This document shows positions 10,717 to 19,961 of a DNA stretch of 64,000 nucleotides, one piece after another. Position 1 is the stretch's first letter. The number at the start of each line of letters is the position of its first letter. The position numbers and the translations under genes were made by a program. A model generated the notes under the pieces. That model had not been told where the DNA came from, ran no database searches, and saw only the letters and a program-made list of their open reading frames with translations. Origin of the DNA: Schistocerca nitens (lineage: Eukaryota > Arthropoda > Insecta > Orthoptera > Acrididae); NCBI RefSeq assembly GCF_023898315.1, contig NC_064619.1:502730594-502794593 (forward strand), given 5' to 3'.

Positions 10717-11718
10717 TAATGTCTGTTAGTTTTCGTTGTTTTATCAATTTTAAGTGATTTTTCGCACATTTTCTCGACATGTTTACATTCATGTCGCTAA
10801 CATAACCAGGTGTGGCTTGATTTTATACAGGTAATATTCGCCATACTAATAAAAAAAATCCTGAGAATATCTGTGTTCCCGATTATCTGCAAGTATGCAT
10901 TTCGGATGGGATAAGCATGAAAGTAATTGAATTAGATAGTTGAAAGTATAGCAACTCTCGTTTCAAAACTATATGAATCTGGCATGTGAAGGACATAGTG
11001 AAAAATGAAAGTCTGGAAACAATACATCAGAGAGTGTGTCTGCAGAGTCATGTAGTGGTGCAGTTGATGACGACTCTAAGTCTGGAAACACATTTGCTTA
11101 TTGACTTTATTCCCGAACCAATGTGTAGGAAGTTGCAACAGGGAGTCGGCCTGTGTATGGAGCTTGTCCCTCAGTTTTCCATACGTATAGTTTCTTATTG
11201 CTTACTGGGTGTCGTCTGCTATTTCTGTTTATGTCATCCAATTCTGATATATATCTCAAACCCATCCAGGGTATCTACAGTCGTCGATAAAACACATGTA
11301 CATGGATCGCTGTATAGGGTTAGAAGACTGACATTATCATGTCGTAAACACAAGACATGGATGCTGATTCATGTGGTATTTTCCTAGATGGGGGCCCCAC
11401 ACCATCTCTCCCACACTCAACCAGCACTGAAAGCATCTCCTAGATGGCAGCAGACTGGGGCAGTTTCCGATACGCATGTGGGTGATGAATCCAGCTGTGC
11501 TAGGAGTGGGATATCGATAGTGCTGGGTCCTTATAGAGCCACATCCAGGAATGTTATTGGAGTGATGTGTTGTACGGGGTGGGTCCATCCACCCAGAGTT
11601 GGGTACATTGGATGAAGTGGATCCATCGACCTAATAATTCCCAGATATTTTACAAAATGGATCCACTCCTGCATGTAATCCTAGGCAGCGTCTGAAAAGT
11701 GGATGCACCTGCAATAAG

Positions 11719-12027
11719 TCCGAACAGCCTTGGAAGACCCAATGGTACCGACCGGCCGCCATGACACCCTTAGCCCACTGGCGTCTCTGGATGTGGAGAT
11801 GGAGGGGCATGTAGTCAGCACACTGCTCTCCTGACCGTATGTCAGTTTACGAGACTGGTCCCGCTACTTCTTAATCAAGTAAGTCCTCAGTTACTGAGTG
11901 CACCCCACTTGCCAACAGGGCTCAGCAGACTGGAGGGTCACCCATACAAGAGCTAGCCCAGTCCGACAGCACTTAACTTCGGTGATCTGTTGGGAACCGG
12001 TGCTACTACTGCAACAAGGCCATTGGC
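11719..12027 (-). mobile_element. 5S-rRNA-derived SINE at the centre of the giant palindrome
   Basis: Same family as 3873-4215: on the minus strand it reads ACCGGTTCCCAACAGATCAC, GAAGTTAAGTGCTGTCGG and the CTTCCAAGGCTGTTCGGAC tail. The left and right arms stop aligning exactly at its two ends, so it occupies the position of the palindrome loop. No clear TSD was found. Confidence 0.8.
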
Positions 12028-12885
12028 GCCAGCATGTGTACTTCTCAGAATATTGTTCCAGCTGGATCTAGCAATTGGTAAAATTTTTTGGGGCCATGGA
12101 TCCATACATGTAAAAGCCTGGGTAGTGTTTGGGTACAGTTTGTGAGTTAGATCCTCCTATGTTAGGTTCGACGCTAGCACCACAGACGATGCATTTGGTG
12201 CTAGTGGAGTATAGGAGAGAGATCATTGAGCCCCCACCTTGGAATCCACCACAAGGAACAGCGAGTTTGCGTTTGTTTGCAACACAATAAAGTCAGCACT
12301 GCAACCTCAAACAGCGATCCATGTACATGTGTTTTATTAAAGAACTGTAGATACCCTGGCTGGGTTGGGGGCGTGAATCAGATTTGGATGAAATAAACAG
12401 AATAGCAGACCACACCCAGTAAGCCATAAGAGCATATACTTACGGAAAATCGAGGCAGCAGCAGCAGCGAAAATCAGCTCTGTAAGCAGATCAAGTCCCT
12501 GTTGAAGCTCTCTCTTCACATTCGATTGGGAATCAAGTCAACATGCAAAACTGCTTACAGACTGAGTTTCCGTCAACTGCATCACAACATAAGTCTACAG
12601 ATACGCTCACACGACGTAGCCGTATAGGACACTGTATTGTTTCCAGACTTTCAGTTTCCACTATATTCTTCGCATGCAGCAATTGTTGCGATATATATTT
12701 ATGAAACGAGAGTTACTATACTTTCCACTATCTCACTCAATTACTTTCATGGTGTCTAATCCGAAAAAGCATGTATGTAGATCATCAGGAACATCGAATT
12801 GCTCAGGATTTTTGATAGGTTGAGGAATATTATCCGTATAAAATCAAGTCACATCTGGTCATGTTAGCAATATGAGTCTATGCAG

Positions 12886-13084
12886 CCGGACGATGTGGCC
12901 GAGCGGCTCTAGGCGCTTCAGTCTGGAACCGCGCGACTGTTACGGTCGCAGGTTCGAATCCTCCTCGGGCATGGATGTGTGTGATGTCCTTAGGTTAGTT
13001 AGGTTTAAGTAGTTCTAAGTTCTACGGGGCTGATGACCTCAGATGTTAAGTCCCATGGTGCTCAGAGCCATTTGAACCATTTTT
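12886..13084 (+). mobile_element. tRNA-derived SINE
   Basis: Flanked by the TSD GAGTCTATGCAG (12874-12885 and 13085-13096). It has a tRNA-like head with an A box (GTGGCCGAGCGG) and B box (GGTTCGAATCC), a body with GTCCTTAGGTTAGTTAGG, and a tail GAGCCATTTGAACCATTTTT. The left arm lacks it. This is the most abundant SINE family in the window. Confidence 0.95.
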
Positions 13085-13419
13085 GAGTCTATGCAGTTCG
13101 AAGAAATTTAGGAAAAATCACATCGGTAAAATCACGAAAACTAACGGAAAATACGTAACACTTTAGGTAAAAAATACGACAAAATATGGGAAAATTGAGG
13201 GCGAGTGAGAGAGCACTATGTTTGAAGCAGGAAAATTCTTGTACATGGGAACAAATGTGTGACAGCTAGAGGAATACGAGAAAAAGTCGACATGGGAGCA
13301 GAGGGAATCAGGGAAACAGTAACTGATCGTGGACAGCGATAAGACTGCTGTAGTAAATAGTTTAACGTCGATGGCGTCCAAATGCAGAGCAGTAAATTTA
13401 TATATGTCGGATCACAGGC

Positions 13420-14990
13420 CCATATATCGATTAGAAATGGGTTTATATTATGTAACTGTGTATCCGCAATTATGTACTGTATATTCGTTATTTAAAGTCC
13501 TTCATTTCTAACTAACTTAGAGTTTTGTAATGTATATCTGAAAAAAAAGCAAAATGATTTGTTAAAATGACAAATTATTGTAATATGTGTATGTTCATAA
13601 AAACAAGATGGTTACTGAAAGCTCGTTCATGCTTAGGAAACTTGTGTTTGTAATATATAAAAGTTGTGGCGAAGTTCCTCCGCAACGGAAGTGGCACGGC
13701 GCGATGTAATAGGTGGTTTTGGCGGTCGAACTGAGCGGCTCCTTGGTGTGAACGGGACATAGCATGTGGCTACACTTCGACGGTGCTAAGAGAGGCAATT
13801 GGAAGCTGCTTTACAATGGATTTCCCTCTGATGTAGATCTGGCTATTATTTGGTATTCTCGGCAAAAGGGAATGGCTCTAATATGGTGATAATCCAACGT
13901 CAAGAAGAGATTTTATAGAGCATTCGAACATCAAGAACTGTGATTGCAGTTAGCCGCCATGTCGGTTGCCACCAACTTTCTCCACTGCTTCACTAACTAC
14001 ATACATTCAGTAATGTATATGGGCATGGACTAGTTAATTTGTATGTGGTTTGAATAATAATCACTAAAACAAATCAGTGTCCAGAACCATATTTTTATCC
14101 TAATCACGAACCTATGCAGGGTCCTCAAGTAAGTGCTACTAAAAGCGAGTATCCTGATTTAGTGAACAATTCTTGCATTCAAGTGCCTAATGTAAAAGGA
14201 ACAGTAAAAGTTAAAGTTGAAACCACACAAGTGAGATAGCATTTTGCTAAAGTATCCTTAGTTTATTACAGAGTATAATTTTATAGGAATACAGTGCAAG
14301 ATTGTGTAAATATTATTGTCTAAAATACCTGCTTCAGAGGTAGTAAAAAGGCAAATAAGTTCAGCTCATTTTCAAAAATAGTGTGGGTTTGATTTCTATC
14401 ATGAATGGTTCCTTTTTTTAAGTTAATTAAGCCCAGTGTTGTGTTCTATTGTCTTACAAAGTAAATTATGAACTACTCCAGTCTTTTTTTACTGTAATAA
14501 TCAGAGACAGTTCGCTGCAGAAACTATACTAGTTTATGGGTCCCCATCATATTCTCCACTTATTAGGAAAAAATTGAACTATTACTGTTGCTGAGGAAAA
14601 CTGATGATGTAGAGGAGCTTAAACAGTGTGTTTATGAGATTATTCATCTTTATTGAATTATTTCATGTCAGTTAAGATAAAAGCCCCTCATGTCCAAATT
14701 TATTTCATATATCCTACTTGCTGTTCAAAGGGAAATCTCAACGAAAGTAACTTCAATAAACAATACTCTATTTTCTTAAACGTATATTTCCAAATTAATG
14801 TGCGTAATTGTGCTAGCGCTTGTTCATTTTTTTACTCACTTATGATTTTATCACTTTCATTAACTCCCAAGATTAAAGTCTGTTTGGTGTTCTTCTGTTA
14901 ATTTCACCAAATTCAAAATTATAGTCCGATACCTTTGTCCATTAGACACACGCGTGGTCAATCTTCAAAATCCTTCCAGAGGGTAACATT
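13420..14990. other. Right-arm-specific block, no gene recognised
   Basis: The left arm has only about 100-150 bp of unrelated sequence where this block lies. It is AT-rich, with no recognisable ORF, inverted ends or clear TSD. It may be an old insertion in the right arm or sequence deleted from the left arm. Confidence 0.5.
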
Positions 14991-15739
14991 AGATTGTTTC
15001 ACGGCAACTTAGTGTTATAATGTGACCCAAAAGTTATCGGAAACCACATTACAGATTGCTACAAAGTGTCCAGACTGGTGACTACGATAAACTTCGTGTC
15101 TTCCTGAGCTAAAGAGTATTCATTTTATTACCATCTTGGAGACGCAACTTACCACTAGAGCATGGACTGTGTGTTTGATCCCCTGCAAGACTGTTTAAGT
15201 ATTTTAAATTCTAGCTAGCAGTATTTACAATGTGCTTCTCTGTACTCTCTACCAATCACAAAAATGTGGTTTCAGCTAACAAATACCTTGCAGAAAAGTT
15301 TCTACATGGTTTTTAACAACATTCTGCGATATGTGTTCTGAGTTAATAGGAATGTATGCAAGTTGACTGCAGTCTTGGATGCTTTCCTAGAAAAGATAAC
15401 CATCTACCCCTAAACTGACTTGGATCTGCGCTAAATGATGGCAGATAGCAGATGGAGTAGTCGGTTAAGAGAGTTTGTAATGAGGTAGAGCGATAATGGA
15501 TTCTAGAGTGAGGGAGATATTGTGGCAGGTCATTAATTGCACATTTAACATTTTTTTCTTCTTTCGGGCAGTATCAGTTTTGTGATACAACCAGCGTTCA
15601 ACAATGCAATCATTTTGTTCTGGATGTGACATAGAGCGTTGTGTACTTGCAACCGTTAACAGCAAACCTTCCCCAAACATAGCTGACAGACTATTTCCAA
15701 CGCATGTGTGATGAATTATGACCACCATACCGATGAAAG

Positions 15740-18700
15740 GGGGTGTAAGGTATGTGATGCGTCTCAAACAGCCTCTCCATACAAATGCCAACCTCACCTT
15801 CACGAGTTGCAGCCAAGGATTGCTGCACGGTACACCCTGTTACCACTAACGAGGATATGGCGACCGAGTATCTCCCGGAATAAGGAGACACCCTCTACCA
15901 AGCGAAACGGCCTCCTAGGAGGGCGGATGAGCAGGTAGAGGCAGGGCACTCTCTTGTCCTTGGGATGGGAAACTGTCCCTAAAGGCGGAAGAGCCACATG
16001 ATGGCCAACGGCATAGAATGAAGAAGGCAAGGAGAAACCACTTCATTAAAGATCTAATTAGATTTCTCAAGTATCAGCAGCCATAAAATGAATATAAAAC
16101 AAGCTCTAGTAAAAATGCAATCCGGAGTAATAGCCCCTCATTCGGATCTCCGGGAGGGGACTACCAGAGATCTCGTTTCAACAGTTCATAGGAAGAAAGG
16201 AAATAAAAAGAGCTATAGTAGAATTGGAACGTGGAACGTCCGCACCTTACTGCAGATGGGGAAGCTCGAAAACCTTAAGCAAGAAATGAAGAAAATGAAG
16301 TTGGATATACTAGGAGTGTCTGAAATGAGATGGCCTAACTGCGGAGATTTCTGGAGTGATGAGTACAGGATAATTCACACAGGAACGATAGAAGATAGAC
16401 CTGGAGCAGGTGGGGTTGGAGTAGTTTTGAGTCGAAAATTGGGACAGAGAGTGAAGGGATATATACAATATGGAGGAAGGATAATACTTGTCAGTCTGGA
16501 TACCAAACCTACAGAGACGGTTGTGATGCAGGTCTATATGCCTACCACAAACCAGGAGGATGAGGAAGTTGAAGCTGTATATGAAGAGTTAAATGGAGCC
16601 TTGAGAGGAATCAAAGGAGAAACAAATTTAATAATCATGGGAGACTGGAACGCAATAGTAGGAGATAAAGAGGTACAGCCAGCTGTTGGACGCTACGGCC
16701 TTGGTAAGAGGAATGATAGAGGAGACCGACTTATAGAATTTTGTAACAGGAATCAACTGATAATATCGAACACGTGGTTTCAACATCACCCCCGTAGAAG
16801 ATACACCTGGAAGTCACCAGGGGATAGAGAACGATACCAAATTGATTACATTCTAGTCAAAAATAGATTTAGAAATCAACTAAAAGACTCTAGAGCATAC
16901 GCAAGCCCAGATATTGTGAGTGATCACAACATGGTTGTTGCGGAATGCCGACTCAAGTTCAAATGCATAAGGAAGAAAATAGGAAATGGAAAACTGGATA
17001 TAGGGAAGCTTGGAAACCGTGAGACGCAGAAGGAGTTCCAAGAAAGGGCTAAGGATTTAATTCAGCAGCATCCTATAGAGAATGTAGAACAACATTGGGA
17101 AAATATGAGAGATGGCCTAATAAAAGCAGCTGAAGAGATAATTGGAAAACAAAAACCTGAAAAGAGGAAGGAGTGGATAACTGATGAAATAATACTTATG
17201 TTTGAGGAAAGAAGGAAGCTCAAAAATAGTGAAACGGAAGAAGGGAAAACGGCATACCGAGTGCTTAGGAACAAAATCAACAGGAAGTTGAAGCAAGTAA
17301 AAGAAAGATTCCTTGAAGACAGATGCAAAGAAGTTGAAGACCTTCTGAAGAAAGGGAACCTTGAATTAGCATACAAAACAGTGAAACGCTTCTTCTCAGG
17401 AGGACAAAGGATTAGATGTAATGCCCTAATAAGAGAGGATAATAAGATGGTGTATAATCATGAAGATATAGCACTTACGTGGAAGGAATACCTAGAGAAA
17501 TTATATGGAGGCAACGTACAAGATGACATGATTGAAAGTGAGGACGAAGTAGATAAAGATGAACTAGGAGACAGCATACTAAGGTCTGAATTTGATCAGG
17601 CAATACAGGCACTTAAGCACGGAAAAGCACCAGGAATTGACTCATTGCCTGCAGAAATCATCAAAGCAGCTGGAACAGAAATAAAAGATAAATTGTATAA
17701 ATTAATCTGCCAAATATATGATACTGGAGAGCTGCCTGAGGACTTCAAAAAGTGTATTATTGTTCCATTACCAAAGAAAATGCCAGCAAAATCGTGTGCA
17801 CAATACAGAACCCTCAGCCTAACATCACATGCATCAAAAATTTTGACGACCATCCTCCTCAGAAGAATTGAAGGGAATGTGGAATGCATGCTCACAGAAG
17901 ACCAGTTTGGCTTTAGAAGAGGGAGAGGTACGCGAGAAGCCATTATGGCCCTATGGCTCATAATAGAAAAAAGAATGGAAAAAGGAAAGGACACCTACAT
18001 AGCATTTGTTGACCTCGAAAAGGCCTTTGATAAGGTTGAATGGAAAAAACTATTCCACATATTGAGGGAAACTGGAGCTAAGTACAAGGACAGGAGAACG
18101 ATATGGAACTTATACAAAGAAGAGGTGGCAATAGTGAGATGTGGGGAACATCAACAACAAGCAAAAATTAAACAGGGTGTCAGACAGGGATGTGCACTCT
18201 CCCCTGTCCTCTTTAATATGTACATACAGAAAGCAATGGACGAGGTCAGAGAAAAGTTAGGACAAGCTAATGGAATCAGGATCCAGGGAAAAATAGTTGA
18301 TATGCTGCGTTTTGCGGATGACATTGCTGTCCTAGCGGAAAATGAGGAAGAATTACAAGTAGTGTTGGAGGAAATGGAAAACACTCTTGCTACACGGTAC
18401 AACATGAAAATTAATAAGTCAAAAACAAAAATCTTAGTTGCAAGCAAACAAAATAATCAAGCAATTACGAATATAAGGCTGAATGGAGAGAAGCTGAAAG
18501 AAATACAAGACTTTGTCTACTTGGGAAGCAGAATAACATCAGATGGTCGTAGTAGGAAAGATGTAATAAGTAGAATAAATCAGGCAAAGACTGCATTCTA
18601 TAAAAGGAAAGGACTCCTCACATCAAATATGATAAGTCTGGCGTTAAGGAAGCGGTTAATAAAGACCTTTGTTGGGAGTGTGCTTCTCTACGGCAGCGAA

Positions 18701-19102
18701 ACCTGGACACTTGGAGAGGACGAAAGAAGAAGGATTGAAGGATTCGAAATGTGGTGTCTGCGAAGGATGTTAAAAATTCCATGGACGGCCAGGATGACAA
18801 ATGAAGAAGTCCTGCAGAGAGCGGAGGAAGTTCCAGTTCTTTGGAAGACGGTCAAGAAGAGGAGAGATATATGGATGGGACACATTCTGAGACATGAAAG
18901 TCTTCTCCACACTATAATGGAAGGCCTTGTGGAGGGCAAAAGGGCAAGAGGCAGACCTAGAAGAAAGTACATAAGCCAGATAATGCAGGACCTAGGATGC
19001 GGAAGTTTCACGGAATTGAAGAGGCTGGCCGACAATCGCACTGAATGGAGAGCTGCTGCAAATCAATCTTAGGATTGGCAACTTAAGAAGAGAAGAGAAG
19101 AG
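15740..19102 (+). mobile_element. Full-length RTE-like LINE with 11-bp TSD
   Basis: A 3363-bp element between perfect copies of ACCGATGAAAG (15729-15739 and 19103-19113). The empty site survives at about 6048-6072 in the left arm (reverse complement, CTTCCATCGG). The 5' UTR is about 348 bp, then comes one long ORF, then a very short 3' UTR ending in GAAGA-type repeats (19086-19102). A short 3' UTR with a simple-repeat tail is typical of RTE-like elements. It is complete at both ends and could have been active recently. Confidence 0.9.
16088..19072 (+). CDS. RTE-like endonuclease-reverse transcriptase, 994 aa, intact
   Basis: The protein of a non-LTR retrotransposon: it nicks chromosomal DNA and copies the element RNA into the nick. 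An APE-type endonuclease spans about residues 45-290 (TWNVRTLL, ILGVSEMRW, IIMGDWNAIVGD, IDYILV, and SDHNMVV near 277). The reverse transcriptase spans about 520-800, with GIDSLPAEI, FVDLEKAFDKVEW near 640, QGVRQGCALSP, and the catalytic MLRFADDIAVL near 740. The C-terminus carries MWCLRRMLKIPW and a basic GRPRRKYISQI near 955. No stop or frameshift is seen, and all catalytic motifs are present. The start is the first in-frame ATG after the 5' UTR. The length (about 1000 aa) suits the RTE clade; a related clade cannot be excluded. Confidence 0.92.
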   Translation: MNIKQALVKMQSGVIAPHSDLREGTTRDLVSTVHRKKGNKKSYSRIGTWNVRTLLQMGKLENLKQEMKKMKLDILGVSEMRWPNCGDFWSDEYRIIHTGTIEDRPGAGGVGVVLSRKLGQRVKGYIQYGGRIILVSLDTKPTETVVMQVYMPTTNQEDEEVEAVYEELNGALRGIKGETNLIIMGDWNAIVGDKEVQPAVGRYGLGKRNDRGDRLIEFCNRNQLIISNTWFQHHPRRRYTWKSPGDRERYQIDYILVKNRFRNQLKDSRAYASPDIVSDHNMVVAECRLKFKCIRKKIGNGKLDIGKLGNRETQKEFQERAKDLIQQHPIENVEQHWENMRDGLIKAAEEIIGKQKPEKRKEWITDEIILMFEERRKLKNSETEEGKTAYRVLRNKINRKLKQVKERFLEDRCKEVEDLLKKGNLELAYKTVKRFFSGGQRIRCNALIREDNKMVYNHEDIALTWKEYLEKLYGGNVQDDMIESEDEVDKDELGDSILRSEFDQAIQALKHGKAPGIDSLPAEIIKAAGTEIKDKLYKLICQIYDTGELPEDFKKCIIVPLPKKMPAKSCAQYRTLSLTSHASKILTTILLRRIEGNVECMLTEDQFGFRRGRGTREAIMALWLIIEKRMEKGKDTYIAFVDLEKAFDKVEWKKLFHILRETGAKYKDRRTIWNLYKEEVAIVRCGEHQQQAKIKQGVRQGCALSPVLFNMYIQKAMDEVREKLGQANGIRIQGKIVDMLRFADDIAVLAENEEELQVVLEEMENTLATRYNMKINKSKTKILVASKQNNQAITNIRLNGEKLKEIQDFVYLGSRITSDGRSRKDVISRINQAKTAFYKRKGLLTSNMISLALRKRLIKTFVGSVLLYGSETWTLGEDERRRIEGFEMWCLRRMLKIPWTARMTNEEVLQRAEEVPVLWKTVKKRRDIWMGHILRHESLLHTIMEGLVEGKRARGRPRRKYISQIMQDLGCGSFTELKRLADNRTEWRAAANQS

Positions 19103-19277
19103 ACCGATGAAAGATCTATTTCGGTAACATCCTCTAGAGGAACAAGATGCTTGCAAAGTATACCATTTCCCAGCTACGTAAGAAACCATCTTGTTTTTCT
19201 TTGGTGCAGAAGGTAGTAGGTTTATCATCTTAAAGTTTGTCGTCTTTGTGGGTGGGATAGAAAACATCCCGGGTATA

Positions 19278-19961
19278 TGAGAGAGTTGGAACTTTAACAG
19301 TGGCAACTATTTATTTACAGCTCGTACAAAATAGATACGTGTTTCAAAGTTTTACTGACCTACAAAGTAGTCGCCAGCATCGTGTATAACCCGTCGCCAG
19401 CGATGTGGAAGTCGTAGGATACTCTTAGCAGTGCCAGTTGTTTTGACAGTTCGAGAGGCGTGGTCTATTGCCCGACGACTTTGTAGCAGTTCTGAAGCGA
19501 ATGCTCTGTGCTGTTCATTTTTGGAACACAAACTACGACCAGCTTAGAGACATAAGTGATGACACTTTCTGCAGAACCTGACCATCATTTTGCAGGACAA
19601 TGATCAAGCACGTACAGTGCAAGCTGCTACTGATTTGTTTGACTGATGGAGCTGCTAAGTGCTATACCACCTACTTCACTCCCCTGACTTAAGCCTTCGT
19701 GAGTTCAACTCGATTTCCAGACTGAAGGAAACACTTCACGGCATTCGCTTCATAACTGCTACAAATTCGTCGGACAATAGACCGCGCCGCTCTGTCAACA
19801 CAAGCGGCACTGCTGAGAGTATCCTACGACTTCCACATCTCGGGCAACGGGTTATACCCAATGCTGGTGATTACTTTGAAGGTCAGTAAAACTTCGAAAC
19901 ACGTATCTATTTTGTACGAGCTGTAAATAAATAGTTGCCACTATTTAAGTTCCCACTCTCG
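19278..19961. mobile_element. Mariner-derived foldback element, TA-flanked
   Basis: Ends TGAGAGAGTTGGAAC (left) and the mirror of CGAGAGTGGGAAC (right), between TA at 19276-19277 and 19962-19963. The left-arm site near 5896 is empty. The outer 225 bp on each side are inverted copies (19278-19505 and 19741-19961). The right copy is the 3' end of a mariner transposase gene plus its terminal sequence; the left copy is that same segment inverted. The middle reads LQDN-ARTVQAATDLF then YHLLHSPDL, the second-Asp and PDL regions of the catalytic domain. It cannot encode transposase. Confidence 0.8.

Larger units (their letters stand above)
1440..11718 (+). repeat. Left arm of a giant (about 21 kb) imperfect palindrome
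   Basis: Read forward, this segment matches the reverse complement of 12028-22560 in the same order throughout. Landmarks: 1860-1920 with 22040-22110; 2150-2430 with 21640-21960; 2500-3000 with 21080-21580; 3300-3700 with 20370-20750; 3700-3870 with 20220-20350; 5850-6160 with 19120-19275 plus 19964-19990 and 15600-15730; 6990-7077 with 15440-15530; 9597-10020 with 15000-15440; 10180-10380 with 13150-13340; 10730-11718 with 12028-12880. Identity in sampled stretches is about 70-75% by eye. The arm has gained five insertions (3873-4215, 4443-5844, 6168-6887, 7078-9592, 10390-10716). No intact ORF belongs to the arm itself. Confidence 0.85.
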
